64,000 bases of DNA from Sarcophilus harrisii (lineage: Eukaryota; Chordata; Mammalia; Dasyuromorphia; Dasyuridae), in contig NC_045427.1 in assembly GCF_902635505.1 (NCBI RefSeq), forward strand, positions 254,719,922 to 254,783,921, written 5' to 3'. The notes under the pieces are model-generated. The model saw nothing but the letters and a program-made list of their open reading frames with translations. It was not told where the DNA came from and did no database searches. Numbering within the stretch: the stretch's first letter is position 1; the number at the start of each line of letters is the position of its first letter. This document shows positions 11,226 through 24,551 of this stretch, in pieces. The translations under genes and the position numbers were made by a program.

Positions 11226-11810
11226 AAATTTATAATATATATATATATATGTCTACAATCTTAACTTCCAGCCACTTTTAAATTTCCCTCTTCCACAACT
11301 AGATAGAGATGAAGACAATTTAAGCATTTGAAAAAAAGTTTTTGAAGTTTTTGTTTGTGTTTGGTTGATTGGCTTTTTGCTTAATGGTTTTTTGGTAGAA
11401 TTAAGAAGGATATAGAAAACTTGGGGGGGGGTAGAAGGGAGCAGGGAATGGAAAAGAGATTGTAGCATGTTTATTTTGAGATCTGGCATCTGGATGGTCC
11501 CAGGCTCCAAAGTGGAGGATGAGAACATAAAACTTCTTCCTATGGTTTCTATCCTATTCTATCCTTGAGGGTAAGTTAAAGGGTAGGGAAAGGAAAGATG
11601 GTAAGTGGGGAAAAAAAATTATAGTGGACTGGGAGTATCCTACATGTATTTAAGAATGAATTAAGTGATCATTATGAGTTCTGAATCTTGAAGCTTTCCC
11701 AGAAATTTTTGAAATTTTAAATATTGTTATCAGTAGTTTAAAAACCCAAGCTTAATTTAGTTGAAATATGACTTGAAACTAAATAAGAATGTGCTCTTTA
11801 GAGTGCTTCC
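11226..11810. other. Unassigned intergenic sequence
   Basis: A short (TA)n run near 11235 and otherwise AT-rich sequence. The 91-codon minus-strand frame at 11253-11528 has low-complexity composition and no family resemblance. I see nothing to annotate. Confidence 0.5.
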
Positions 11811-11940
11811 CTATTAGAATTCAGCCTTCCTTCACTTAAATCCAATTCACCTGCTTTTCATGGCATCACTTCCTGATGCCATGGCCCTCTTTGAGAAAGA
11901 ATCCGAACCCTGTTTGGATTGTCAACCTGAAGAAAAAAAG
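11811..11940 (+). mobile_element. Marsupial SINE/LINE fragment with RTE-like tail
   Basis: Contains cacttaaatccaattcacctgc, catggcatcacttcctgatgcc and ggccctctttgagaaagaa. These match a common marsupial repeat whose terminus (gtcatggtcctctttgagaaag...) is shared with the LINE end at 62.86 kb. The family name is uncertain. Confidence 0.5.
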
Positions 11941-12117
11941 AACTTCCAAAGCAGCAAAAACTAAGGTCTTTTAACTAAGGCAAGGGAATTGCATGCAGCA
12001 CCATGATGCAAGAGTATCCAAGACAGGCAAAGAGGGAAGGGTTTAAATAGCAACAGGAAAGGGAGTCTCAAGGGAAGGTACAGCCCCAAGAAATTGTTAC
12101 AAAAATTGTTTTGCACA

Positions 12118-12455
12118 ACCAACTGGATGATTTCAGAGAAGCCTGGAGAGACTTACATGAACTGATGCTAAGAGAAATAGCAGAACCAGGAGACGATTAT
12201 ACACAGCAACAACAAAACTATAGGTCGATCAATTCTGATGAACATGGCTCTCTTCAACAATGAGATGATTTAGACCAGGTCCAGTGGTCTTGTGATGAAG
12301 AGAGCCTTCTACATCCAGAGAGAAGAGTGTAGGAACTGAGTGTGGATCACAACATAGCATTTTCATGATTTCTGTTGATGTTTGCTTGCATTTTGTTTTC
12401 CTTCTCAGGTTTTTTTCTTTCTAGATCCAATTTTTCTTGTGCAGCAAAAATGCAT
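12118..12455 (+). mobile_element. L1 3' fragment
   Basis: Starts at ggatgatttcagagaagcctgg (L1 ORF2 C-terminus, DDFREAWRDLHELML), then a 3' UTR of the type with gaaccaggagacgattatacacagc, tcttgtgatgaagagagcc, and tttttcttgtgcagcaaaaatg. The same 3' UTR type occurs at 43.98-44.37 kb. It ends before a poly(A), so it is truncated at the 3' side as well. Confidence 0.7.
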
Positions 12456-12599
12456 AGACAAAACAGGAAAAGGTTCAGCAGTAATAAATCTGGTCAGAAT
12501 TGGGGCTCCTGTTTCCCCCCTCTTTTCTGTTTTGACCTGGTTTTTAATTATTTTTTAAATTGGTTTCAATTGTCTTTGGGCAATTCATAGCCTTGGAAT

Positions 12600-15500
12600 C
12601 AGGCAAGTTCAGCCACATTCAACATTCCCCAGTCTTAGTTAATATGAATCCCATAATGAACAAGAGAGGCACTGAAAGGTTGGATGCACTGCTAAACTAT
12701 GATAATATTAGTCATCTTAGTCCCAAGTTTTACTAAACAACCAAAGCTTCCAAATTGTATACCAATCCCAAGCCAGTTTGAAGATAATGAAGGAATACAG
12801 AATCAGGAGGGGAAATGGATGAGGGGGCAAATGGCAAAGTCCAAATACTCATATACTTATTTGTAAAGGCTACTGAACGCCTACCATGATTATTGAAATT
12901 TTCCATATAAGGCAAAGAAGGACACAGATAAGGTACAGGAAAATGCTCCCCTAGCTAGATGTCAATTCCAGGCAAGAGTCATATGAGTAGACAATTATAT
13001 TGACAGAATGTCACAGTCAAGCTTAAATCAGCCGGGTGGAAAAACTGTCTGCTCAGATGGAAATATTAGGAAAGTACTACCTCAACCTAAGTCACTATCC
13101 TTGCTTTCCAGGAGCTAGAACTTCACCTGCTGTTCAAAAATGTATCCCCAGAGGGCTATTAGCATTATGGATCATTGGCTCAATAATATTTCTTGACAAT
13201 CATATCTAGAATCACACTTAGAATAATATTAAGTCCAGTCCCATAAGACTTAACCTCCTAAGGCAATAAAATAGAGAGGGAAAGTAACAATATGGTAAAA
13301 ACGGAGTGAAATTATAAAACCTTGAAGGAATCTCACCAAGAATAGGATATCAAGAGGATGGGCACAGATTCAGCAGGAATTAATCCCTGTAGAGAACATA
13401 ACCTGTTGTAGACCAGGAGCAAAAAGACAACCCAGGTAAGTGAGGATAGAAAGGGAACAAAAGAAGGTGGTTAGGACAAGAAGGCCAAGTCAGTGAACAA
13501 CATGGATAAGGAACATAAAAGTGGAGTCAGGTAAATACAGGATATTCAACCTACATCTGGAGTCTTGAGGAGTGGTCTGCCACTGCTGTTGCCTACTTTT
13601 TTTAGGTCAGTTGGAGTTTGAGATCACCAGTGGTGGAACTGTCCACTTGGGAGATAGAGACCTCTTTAGATGAGACAGATGTATCCCTCTATCAATTCCC
13701 TTCAGCTTTTCAGTGGAGAGATTGATCAAAAGAACTTGATATAGTTCTTTCCACCTGGGTTGTAAGGCATCCTTATGCAGATATCTTTTCCAGTAGACCC
13801 AGTGTCCAAGTTCCAGATGCAAGGTAAACTAATCTGAGCTTAGATCCTTAGAAAATGACTGAGAAACAAGATGGTTAAGGTCCCAAAGATTTTGAGTGAG
13901 CCCTCTGCAGTAGGATAAAAGGGGAACTTTGTTGGTGAGGAAGTTGGTATGGAGGAAAAGGAGGAGTCTCAGGAGCCCAGTGACAATCTCAAAAGGGTGA
14001 AAAGGAAAACTTTATAAAAGGAGTTGCCCCAACAGTCAGAAGGACTAAGAGAACTCTGGGCCAAGGCAGACTCAAATCATGCATAAATTTCACAAGCTGT
14101 ACTTTAACAATCCCATTGATATACTTTACTAGATCTAAAGATTAGGACTGGTAAGTGCAGTGGAGGTGCTGAAGTATGGCCAAGCAGCTAGTGGTTAGGA
14201 GACCACTGAATTAGTATGTAATGGATTTCTTTGGGGATTGCTCAGGTAGGGAAAATCCCTTCTAACAAATCCTTGGCTACAGCAGTTACAATGACTTGCT
14301 TGCAAGAGGAAAGCCTCCACCACTGGGAAAACATACAGACCATGACCAATACAAACTTATTCAGAAAAGGTTGAGAATTGAATAAAATCAATCTCCCAGA
14401 CTTGAAAGCAGGTCTCAGCGAGAGGGAATTTCCCTAGGGGAGACTACAGGAATTTACCAACATGTATTTGGTCAGATGTCACATTACAATCATGTATAGC
14501 TAGTCTCATCTTCCCCCTACAATATTGGCAGGTCAAACTAAGCAGTCTAGCAAGGGCTTCAGTGACTCAAGGAGTGCATGGATTCCATAAGATGACACAG
14601 GGAGTTAGGGAGGATTAGGCAGCTATTTGGTCCATGCTAGAGCCCAGAGTTTTTGTTCCTTGAGCATCCTTCTTGTTCAAGCCTCTCCTGGATGGACTGG
14701 GACATGATCTCTTAGACAACAGCAATTTCTGCCACAGTGTCAATCCCGAGACAGCTATGGAGGAAGACAGGTCTATGAGCATAGAGGGTTGCAAGGCAGC
14801 ATGGTTAGCATGCAGGTTAAGCATGAGCATAGGGAGAGTCCAATGATGGCCACTGCTGCTGCAAAAAGAATGAGTCAAGCAATATCTGAACTTAAATTGT
14901 TCTTAATAAAGGTGCCAGGAAAAGACAAAGAGCCTTGACATTTCCCCTATATCCCAAAGTTATGTGCCATCTCAAAGTCATACCTGCTTTCTGTGTATAT
15001 GTTCTTTTTTTTTTTTTTTTCATTTCACAGGCTCAGACCAACATTTCAAGTTCAGCTTGAACAGGGCTGAAGAGGCCAATGGGAGGAATCCTGCCTCAAT
15101 AATTTCTTCAGGAGTAGTGATGACATACTAAGCCATCAGGTTGCCAGAATCATTTAGAGATCTGGAGAGCACAGGAATAAATCATTCACATACTTGAAAA
15201 AAGTGGACCCTGAAAGAAATTCAAGGCTAGCAAAGGCTGCTTTCAAGATCTGTAAGAAATAGGTGGAGCTTCTGTTGTAGCCTTGTGGCATTACAATCCA
15301 GATATTCTGCCAGCCTTCCCAGATGAAGAAGAAAAGGAATTGGCTATTAGAGTCAAGGTAAACACACAAAAAATGCTACACAAATCAGTGGTGGTAAAAA
15401 TGGTGGAGTCATGGGGGATGAGATTAAGAAGGGTATGGGGGTTAGGAACCAAAGGCGTTCTGGGGATCACACAAATAATGACAATCCATGAAGGTCTTGG

Positions 15501-16450
15501 ATAAAGCACCAGTTATGGCTTCCAAGCTCATGGATAGAAAGAATGGAGTGATATAAGGGATACTGCAGGGGGTCAAAAGTTCAGAAGATAAGTAATAATT
15601 GATGAGGGACCTTATTTCCTCAACTGCCTCTCTGGACAGGATATAATGTGGCACAAAAAAAGAGAGATTTAGAGGGATACAAATAAAACTATACTAGGGG
15701 TGAGTTAAAGACCCTTTTAATATCAGAAGTGCTACCTACCTAGAGGGAAGGTAGAATCTACTCAATGGGTAGAAAAGCAAACAAAGATGGAATAAAGAGT
15801 GTATGAGGAAAAATGAGGGAAGGCTGTGACAAGGAGAGAGCAAAACTGAATATCACTATGGGGAGAGAAATCAATTGGGTCCCTATATGTCTTGGAAAAA
15901 TCTTGGTTGAGAAGGTAGTATCCAGTGAAAGAAGGAAAATATGGGTCCTATACAAATTCTTGAGGAAAAAATGGAAAAGGGGTGAGAAATATAGATAGAC
16001 TGCAAGTAATTAGTGAATTCTACTATTGAAACTTTTCTAAAATGCCAAAGGGATGGATCAGGAAAAGAAGTGGGACTCAGGACAGACATTGTGGAATCTA
16101 TGAGGATCTCAACAGGATAAGAGGCCACAACAATGTGAATGAACTCTATTAGAGATGCAGACACCCTGGGAAAAATCCCCTCTATACCCTTGGAGTCCCA
16201 GTAATCTAAGCCAGACCAACTCAGGTCTGGTTCTCTCTGAAGAGTTAGAAAAGTAAGATAGCTGGCAGCTCTGTAGAGTATGCTGTAGCTCTTGGTAGTC
16301 TTTCTTCCAAAGGCCTAATTCTTTATTAGAAACTCACCTCTTCACCCTGGGGTTCTGGGGACTTAGTATCTGGAGGGATGTCTAAAGATGAGGAGAAAGT
16401 GGAGATTTATTGCCTTCACTGCAGCTGTTGAAGCTGTAGGTTCATTATTT
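12600..16450 (-). mobile_element. Fossil class I (gammaretrovirus-like) endogenous retrovirus, pol region
   Basis: Degenerate pol sequence is recognisable on the minus strand: the start of reverse transcriptase near 15.44-15.65 kb, its central catalytic region near 15.15-15.37 kb, and the integrase C-terminal domain near 13.6-13.8 kb (LELGHWVYWKR..., PRWKELYQVLL...). The order is correct for a minus-strand provirus. The ends are approximate; I assigned no certain LTR to it and could not confirm gag or env. It is broken many times over and looks old. Small SINE-like or A-rich tracts occur inside. Confidence 0.75.
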
Positions 16451-16901
16451 GATTCTTTTTAAAATGTTTTTTTCCCTTCTGTGGAATTAACTGAGTGAAG
16501 ACACTCTCATAAGAATATAGCCTTAAACTATACCTTAAGGTTGCCAGAACCTTATAACAACAAATAGAGCTATAGCTAAAAAAAAAAAAAAAATGTTGCA
16601 GGTGTTTGTCTCCTAGTTCCTACCACCTCTTAGTTAGGATTTATGTACTTCTTTTATAAGTGATGATGCTTTTGAATTCTCTTATTGGAGGATATATGCT
16701 TGTTTAGCAATTCTCTGGGGAAATTTGAATTAAGATTTTATTATTATTGACTTGTATTCTTTTGTTTCTGGGATAGATTTCTGGGTTTAGGTATAAGCTT
16801 GGAGTTCCCCAAACAATGGGAGAAAAGGTCAAGGTAGGAGACTTCTGTTCTATTTAATCTGGTGTTTTGCAGTTTATGCTTTGCACTCCTTTTTACTGAC
16901 A

Positions 16902-17400
16902 TGTGGGACAAGTGCTAGATCCTCTTTCCCAAATTAACTAATCAGAGACATCTACAGGTACAAAGAAAAAGCATTTATTTAGTCACTGCCGGGAGAGGCC
17001 CAAGCACACCGGGGAGCCATCCCATGTGCTCATGGAACCTGACCAGCTTCTGGCTTGTCATGATTTAAATAATAAAAGACCCAACCCTTTTCATTGGATA
17101 GAGTAAAAGGAAGTAACCATCCTTGACCAATAGTCACCAAAGTTATCTGCTTCCTGTGGGTCACATCACTTCCTGTAACTTCACTGACTTAGGGTCTGAC
17201 CTTCTGGCTCTGGAAATAGAGATCATCTGATTTGGGCCTAGTCTCATAAATTGAGAAAACTTTACCCAATCAATCCCATTCACAGATAAACACCTTGTCA
17301 GATGAGAGATGCCCTTTCTCACAAGATCGTAATAAACCCCTTTTTTTCTTTTTCTTACTCTGAGAGTCTCTGTTTTTTATGGTTGATTCTGTCCCACACA
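16902..17400 (+). mobile_element. Fossil ERV LTR (class I type), plus strand
   Basis: About 497-499 bp bounded by matching inverted ends, tgtgggaca at the left and tgtcccaca at the right. A poly(A) signal aataaa lies at 17331-17336, followed by a pyrimidine-rich R/U5. A primer binding site follows directly, so this is a 5' LTR rather than a solo LTR. Its orientation is opposite to the pol fossil at 12.6-16.4 kb, so the two belong to different insertions or to a rearranged one. Confidence 0.75.
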
Positions 17401-17403
17401 GTT

Positions 17404-17421
17404 TGGGGGCTCGTCTAGGAT
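17404..17421 (+). other. Proline-tRNA-type retroviral primer binding site
   Basis: The bases tgggggctcgtctaggat, just after the LTR, are one or two changes from the tRNA-Pro primer binding site shared by murine leukaemia virus-like elements (tgggggctcgtccgggat). This supports assignment to the gamma-type (class I) group. Confidence 0.8.
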
Positions 17422-17808
17422 GTTTCCTGTTTGTGGCGAGGTCTCTCCCTTCCCAAATCCTTGGGCAGACACCTTCTCTGGTGGTCCTTGGACTTGGCTC
17501 AGGAATTCTGGTATTTTTTAAGTTTCTCAGGTTTGTGGAATGTATCTTGGCTAGGATGGTGTCCTTGGCTGGTCTGAATCCTTCTGGAGTTTGTGCTGAT
17601 GCTCCAACATCTTTGACATGGGCCTCCACTTCACCCCAGCATTTTTGGCATGGAGAGTGGGCTAATCACTGGCCATAAACCTGTAGCTGGACACAAGGGT
17701 TCAAATTTCTCCAACCTGCTTTCCCATAGGGTCCCAAAGTCTGCCAAAATTTTAATACCCTATGAATGTACTTGAAAGGGTAATTTTCTGCCACCTTAAA
17801 TTTTAGGG

Positions 17809-17846
<38 letters not shown>

Positions 17847-20566
17847 AAATTGGAATTCTGATTCTGAAATTGTATGATATAATTGCTATTAACTAGTTAG
17901 TACATGTTAAAATTGTGAACTTGATTATTCTGGTATAAGGTTTTAGAAATGTGTGTATTTATACTGAAGTAGTGTTACTAGAAATTTAAATCTGTATTTG
18001 ATTTGATTTTAAATTTAAAATTTTGTTCTCTAGTAATTAATCTAAAGAGGTCACATGTTTGTATCTCCTAATTAGATGAAATATATTTAAGTTACTATGT
18101 TGCTTGCTAAATTGTATATTGAGCAATTTGTAAAAATTGTATGAGCTGTGCTTTTTAACATTCTGTCAGCCCAACTGGATATAAGGTATAAATTTTGTGA
18201 AATTTAGTCCAAAACTGTTGTGTCCTGCTTTCTATAGCCCTCAAGTTGGGGTGACAAAATGTACTGTTGCTTTCTAGAGCCCCCTCGCCAGGTTGATTAA
18301 AATATACCCTCCTAGAGGAGAAGTGATGAAGTGGAACTCCTGAGGATGGTGGGGAAATGGAGTCTGTTTATTTCAAGGACTTTCCCCTTTTTATAATGTA
18401 ACAAAAACAACACTGTGCATGTGGGACCACATAAACAACTTGCTGTTGTACATAGTTTGCCACCTGGTATCACTCTTCAACCTGGTAACACTGTTTCAAT
18501 CACAACACAGGTTGTCACCACCCCTTAACTTCTCAAGAAAGCTGAGAGCCCTTAGGGGAGATGGGAGCCGAACCAAACATTGTTAGCAGATTCCTTCTGG
18601 GATGAAGGGTCTTATACCTCACCCAGAGTTTCTCCACTGATTGTGACTCTCTGCACAAAACTATTTAGAGTATTAATCTTAAAGGTTTGTCTTGCTTTCT
18701 CCCTTAACAAAGAGTAGAGGTAGGAAGGTTTGGCATATGGGGATGTGTATAATTAAAGAGCAAATTGTATCTGAAGGGTGTGTAATATGTCTAGAGATAG
18801 ATGGAAAGGTATTGAGGAGGTATCCTTCCAGAGGGAGGGAGCCTGGCTCCAAATATTTAGTTAGGTTTTAGTGAAATGACACCAGTGGAGAAAGTGAAAT
18901 GTAGGGTATGTGCAATGTTGAATTTAAAACCCATCTACTTAGATATGAAAATAAGTTATGAACTTATATATACAAATCTCTTAACTATTATCAAATAAGG
19001 GTACGTATAGTCGATACTTATTTAGGATATGTGATCTTTGAGCTAAATTCACAAACCTTTGATTAATGAGACTTGCTATTTGAGATAAAATCTTTTGGGG
19101 CTATAGCTGAAATTATTTGGAGTTTTGAATTCAGATATGATTGTCTTTTGGATCATCAAGCCAGTTATCTACCATCTGAAAGGAATAGACTATAAGCTAT
19201 TCAAAGGAATATGATCCTGAATTGTTATTGGTCTCCACCTATAACAGATACCTGTTAAGAGTTGGGAGGACAACTTGGCCTCTGCTTAAGGTGGGATCCT
19301 TCTGACTCAGTTTACCAGGAGTATTCCTTTGAATAAGAACCCACCTGATTATTTCTGAGTGGCTGTAAGGTAGAATTATTACTGCATAATTAGTTGTCAA
19401 CTGTAAACAGCTGCAAAATCTTACAATTTTCAATCTGAAAATATGTAGTCATTATATCTTAAATAAGTAGGTATATGACTATTTGGCCTAGTCGTCTGTC
19501 TGTTGCTAGATGTATATATCTGTTTCCTTTAGTATTTTTGTGATTGCTGATAGATATTTTTGTTTGCAAAAAATTACCTACTCTAATTACTGGAGACACT
19601 AATGGGGTGACAGATGGCTCTAGATGGGAGTTGGGGGTACAAGACTGAAATTTTTATGCTGAATAGACTCATTAGATTCCAGGCCCTCATTGAAATAATT
19701 ACTAACCAGACAACAAAGACAATGAATTTGTTATAGATTTGAGAGAATATATAGTCAGCAAGGAAAAGACTTTTATAAGTTTCTTGGTGGAACTCACAAT
19801 GCAATTATGGTTGATAGATTTTACATTATGATTTCTTAACCTATGGTAATAAGATAGTCTGGGAAAATTAAGTTCCCATTAAGGTTGTCTCACAGGTTGT
19901 TATGAATGTCTTTAAAGATGCTGGATAGATGAATTAACAACAGACTCTTACTTCATATTATTCTACACAAATACGGTTTGGGCTTCTTCCTGACAGGGAA
20001 ACATAATCAGTTCATATCACTATTATTAGACTTTAAAACAAAATGTTGGAAAATGTATTGGTCAAGGAAGCCTCCAATCTCAGGTAATTTAATAGCTGTT
20101 TTGCTCTTAAAATAAATTGTGTTACTTCAGTTTACTAATACACAATGTGAGTAAAGAGTGCCTAACATAAGTTTGATTGTATTGAAAATTGTATTAGAAA
20201 TATTGTTAGAAAAGTGAGCTTCTCTTTGACTTTCTTGGGTTAAAGATTTAATTGTTACAGGAATAGTGTAAATATGTTAGAAAACTATTTAGAAAAATAA
20301 AAGATAACAATATGGTTTTCTCTTAATATGGCAAAGATCTCTTAAAGTTTCCTCATCTGGGAAAATAAAGCCCTTGAGATTTTACCAACTGCTAACAATT
20401 TAAAATATGGTAATTTAACTTAATTTTTAATAATTTATTTTATTTAAAAACAGAAGAAGAAAGAAAAATACAAAAGGAATACAAAACAAAAGAGAACATT
20501 GCCATATGCCTGAAGAACAGCAGGGAAGATTCAAAATATATAACAACAAATTACCAATTCAAGAAA

Positions 20567-20568
<2 letters not shown>
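17422..20568. other. Unassigned stretch after the ERV leader
   Basis: The first few hundred bases are probably the leader of the plus-strand ERV. A (GT)n run lies at 17812-17844. About 18280-18720 has LTR-like composition (reverse orientation, low confidence). From 18.7 to 20.5 kb the sequence is AT-rich without a reading frame or repeat I can name. Confidence 0.4.
17812..17844. repeat. (GT)n microsatellite
   Basis: About 16 uninterrupted GT units. Confidence 0.98.

Positions 20569-20604
<36 letters not shown>
20569..20604. repeat. (TA)n microsatellite
   Basis: About 18 uninterrupted TA units followed by a poly(T) run, directly before the L1-like segment. Confidence 0.98.
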
Positions 20605-20612
<8 letters not shown>

Positions 20613-21715
20613 TTTAGAAGAATAAATTAGATTCATGAATGTCCATTTTTTCTTCACTTTTTTATAGTTTTGTTCTCTGCTGCACACCTTTTTTACTTTA
20701 TTCTTTTTCCCCCCTTTTATCACCCTCCCCACCTCCAAGCAGGCTATATAAAGGATATATTTATATATACATAATGTATATATACATATACATACACAGA
20801 CACATCCTCCACATACATACATATACACATCTCTTTCCTGTCCCTGCTGACTCTTTAATTGTGCCTTGCTATTTAACTAAACCTCTCACACCCATGCATC
20901 CTTTTTCTCCTTCTCTCACTCTTTGCTTCCCTGTTCACCAACCCTTCCTCCCTTATTTCTTTATAGATCTTGCAGAGGCTATACCCTTCATGGTATATAT
21001 ATAGTACTTCCTATTCAATCCATTCCTGATATGAATAGGTTTTCAGAAATATGAGCTCTCCTCCCTCTTTTAATGCTTCTGTGTCTACTCTCCTCAGAAC
21101 CTCATTTGTATACTATTTTTACTTTAACTCTGCCCTAATCTTTCTTTTGAGCTATCCAATTGTTGATGTCAATCTTAAACATATGGTATTCCTTTCCCAT
21201 GTAAAAAAAATATAAACAGTTTGTCCATATTTAGTTTCTTGAAAGTGATCTTTGATATTGATTCTATGTTAAATTTTCTATTAAGTTCAGGTTTAGTTGA
21301 TAGAAAGTCCTGAAAATCTGCAAGTTCATTGAATGAATTTTTTTCTAATTCAATATTATAATTTTGCTGGATATGATATTTTTGGTCGTAGGCCTAATTC
21401 TTTTGAATGTCTGTATATATGATTCCAGGACCTGTAGTCTTTTATTGTGGCTGGTAAGTCCTATACAATTCTAATTGTAGCTCCAGTATATTTGAATTGT
21501 TTTTTTCTTGTTAAAAAGTTTTCTCTTTGATCTGGGGGCTTTGAAATTTGGCAATAATGTTCCTAAGTGTTTTCCACAAAGGATCTTGTTTAAGTGGTGA
21601 TTGGTAGATTTTTTTCTCTTTCTATTTTCCCTTCATGTTCTATCATGCCAAGTCAATTATTGTGTCAAGATTCTTTTTTTGGTCACAATTTTCAAGTAGT
21701 TCTGAAATAATAGAA
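20605..21715 (-). mobile_element. Probable L1 5' region (5' UTR/ORF1 side), reverse
   Basis: The part from 21.24 to 21.7 kb resembles, in reverse, a sequence I associate with marsupial L1 upstream regions: gatctgggggctttgaaatttgg, caataatgttcctaagtg and aagtggtgattggtaga. The poly(T) at its low end fits reverse-strand retroposition. The left half (20.6-21.2 kb) is pyrimidine-rich with internal TA/CA runs and is less certain. The long plus-strand frame at 20639-21004 is low-complexity. Confidence 0.4.
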
Positions 21716-21718
21716 CTG

Positions 21719-22086
21719 TGTCACCCTGATTTTGGGGGGGTTGAATCTGTCCAATGTCTAGACTAGCTCTCTGGAGGATCTCAGGACCAGCCTTGATCTT
21801 AGTGGAGGAATGCAGGAGACAGGAGAGCCACCAGGAGGATGGTCAAAGAGGGAATGTCTCATTTCCAGTCCTCTCAGCCTTTAAATACACTATTACAATT
21901 ACATCATTACAGCATACTGAGTATGTGAACTAGAGAACCATTACATCACCATGCTAAGTACTAAGTATATGTGAACTAGAGGACCATTATCTCATCAAAC
22001 ACACTGAGTTAACACCCTGCTGTAAGTATCTTTGCTTCAAGTATACTTTTCTCAGAGTTCCCCAATATTTGAGACCCTCTACAGAC
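21719..22086 (-). mobile_element. Probable fossil ERV LTR, reverse
   Basis: In reverse it begins tgtagagggtctcaaa at 22086 and has the layout of a marsupial LTR that resembles 48.57-49.08 kb (shared runs such as gaactagagaaccatta and tgtaagtatctttg). The ends are approximate and no target-site duplication is clear. Old and degenerate. Confidence 0.45.
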
Positions 22087-22164
22087 TTGGATTAGAAAAA
22101 TCCTGAATCTCAGCCCCTCCCAGCTCTGGGAAAACAACCTAGTTCCCACAAAAAATTCCCACCT

Positions 22165-22545
22165 CCATTGATCTGGGAATCTTTGGTCTGGGAAACAATT
22201 ACCATAACTTATTCAGCCATTCCCCAACTGATGGACATTCACCAGAACAATTTATACAATAAAAGCAAAATTGTAAAGCCAAAAAAAAAAATTAAAAGTT
22301 GTAAAATCTATGATAAATGTAATAACCATATATGCTTCCAGAGGACTAATAATGGAGCATGTTGACAGAAAAATGATGAATTTAGGGTACAAAATGAGAC
22401 TTTTTTTTTTAACATAACTAATGAGGGAATTTGTTGGTTTTAATTATGCATATTTGTAATAAGGCATTTCTTTTTTCTTTTTTTCCCAATGGGATGGAAT
22501 GTGGGAGAGAAAAAAAAAAGATTTAATTAAAAATTTTTTTTAATG
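22165..22545 (+). mobile_element. LINE 3' tail of the 4.29 kb type
   Basis: Contains accatatatgcttccagagga, aaaatgagacttttt, gggaatttgttggttttaat, tatgcatatttgtaataagg and a pyrimidine run with ccaatggga, ending A-rich. The second half matches the 160 bp insertion at 4290-4449, giving two copies of one family in the window. A separate GA-rich tract follows at 22550-22600. From 22.6 to 23.0 kb I see nothing certain. Confidence 0.55.
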
Positions 22546-23824
22546 AAAAAGGCGGGGGAGAAAGAAAGGGAAGGGAAGAGAACAAGGGGGAGAAAGAGAA
22601 AATATGCATTTCTGCTATAGAGTCTTCAAGTTCTCATAAGCTTGTGAGAGTGATGGTTTTCTTCAGAGAAGAATCCCCACACAGTATTGGGCTCCATTTT
22701 GTTTGACCAAGCAGGGAACAGAGAAATGGTAGATTGTTATTGTTCAGCAGGCAGTTTTTAATAAAGAATGATGAAGCTAAGGAGTAGGGGGAAGAGCCAA
22801 GGAGCTAAGACACTTATGACAGTGAGTAAAACTGGGACTACACAGATTGTTGAGAAATGATATAGTAGTAGAAGTAGCAGCAGGTATGTTGTAGTAAGAC
22901 ATTTCAGGCAGGTCGGAACCTATCTTGGCTTTTCATTCTTAATGGGTCCAGTTTAAGGTTCTCAGATCTTTTTCAGTCAAACTATGGTCTAACTGTGCCT
23001 CTCCACTTTATGATGCTGATTTTATTTATTTATTTATTTTTATTAAAGCTTTTTATTTTTAAAGCATATGCATGGATTTTTTCAACATTTACCTTTGCAA
23101 AACCTTGGTGTTCCAAATTTCCCCCTCCTTCCCTCCATTCTCTCCCCTAGAGGGCAAGTAATACAATATATGTTAAACATGATAAAAATATATGCATACA
23201 TATTTATACAATAATCTTGCTGCACAAGAAAAATCAAATCAAGAAGCAAAAAAATAAGAAAACCAAATGCAAACAAACAACAACAAAAGAAGTGATAATA
23301 CTATGTTGTGATCCCCACTCAGCCCACAGAGCTCTCTCTCTGAGTGTAGATGGCTCTCTTCGTTACAAGATCATTGGAATTGGCTTGAATCATCTCATTG
23401 TTGAAAAGTGCCACATCCATCAAAATTAATCACTGTGTAATCTTGTTATTACAATATATAATGATCTCCTGGTTCTGTTCATTTCACTTAGTATCAGTTC
23501 ATGTAACTCTCTCCAGGCCTCTCTGAAATTATTCTGCAGATCATTTCTTATAGAACATCTTATATCATATACCATCACTTTTATTCAGCCATTCTCTAAC
23601 TGATGGGCATCCACTCAGTTTCCATTTTCTTGCCATCACAAAAAGGGCTGCCACAAACATTTTTGCACATGTGGGTCCTTTTCCCTCCTTTATGATCTTT
23701 TAATATTACAAGCCCAGTAGAAACACTGTTGGATCAAAGGATTTGCAGAGTTTTATAGCCTTTGAGCACATTTTCAAATTGCTCTCTAGAATGGCTGGAT
23801 AGATCTGTTAAGAATTCCATCAAC

Positions 23825-24230
23825 TGAACCAAATCAGTTCCAATAGAGTAGTAATGAATTGAACCAGCTTCACCCAGCGAAAGAACTCTGGGAAATGACT
23901 ATGAACTACTACATAGAATTCCCAATTCTTCTATTTTTGTCTGCCTGCATTTTTAATTTCTGTCACAGGCTAATTGTATACTATTTCAAAGTCTGATTCT
24001 TTTTGCACAGCAAAATAACTGTATGGACATGTATACATATATTGCATTTGACATATATTTAACATGTATTGGTCAATCTGCCATCTGGGGAAGGGGGTGG
24101 GGGAGAGGAAAAGTTGGAACAAAAGGTTTTGCATCTGTCAATGCTGAAAAATTACCCATGTATATATCTTGTAAATTAAAAGCTATATAATAAAACAAAC
24201 AAATTAAAATAAATTAAAAAAATAAAAAAC
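23825..24230 (+). mobile_element. 5'-truncated L1 nested in the reverse L1, 12 bp TSD
   Basis: Starts in the L1 3' UTR (tgaaccaaatcagttccaatag) and ends with aaattaaaagctat and an A-rich tail. The host L1 bases aattccatcaac are duplicated at 23813-23824 and 24231-24242. Orientation is opposite to the host L1, and it is the younger of the two. Confidence 0.93.
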
Positions 24231-24551
24231 AATTCCATCAACAATGTATCAGTGTCCCAGTTTTCCCATATTGGAATATTTTCCAATATTCATCATTATC
24301 TTTTCCTGTCATCTTAGCCAATCTGACAGGTGTGTAGTGGTATCTCAGAGTTGTCTTAATTTGCATTTCTCTGATCAATAGTGATTTAGAACACCTCTTC
24401 ATATGACTAGAAATTATTTCAATTTCTTCATCTGAAAATTGTCTGTTCATATCCTTTGATCATTTATCAATTGGATAATGGCTTGAATGCTTATAAATTT
24501 GAGCCAGTTCTCTACATATTTTAGAAATAAGGCCTTTATCAGAACCCTTTA

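Noticed and set aside
20639-21004. 121-codon plus-strand open frame
   Set aside because: Pyrimidine-rich low-complexity sequence with (TA)n/(CA)n runs, in a probable reverse L1 segment.
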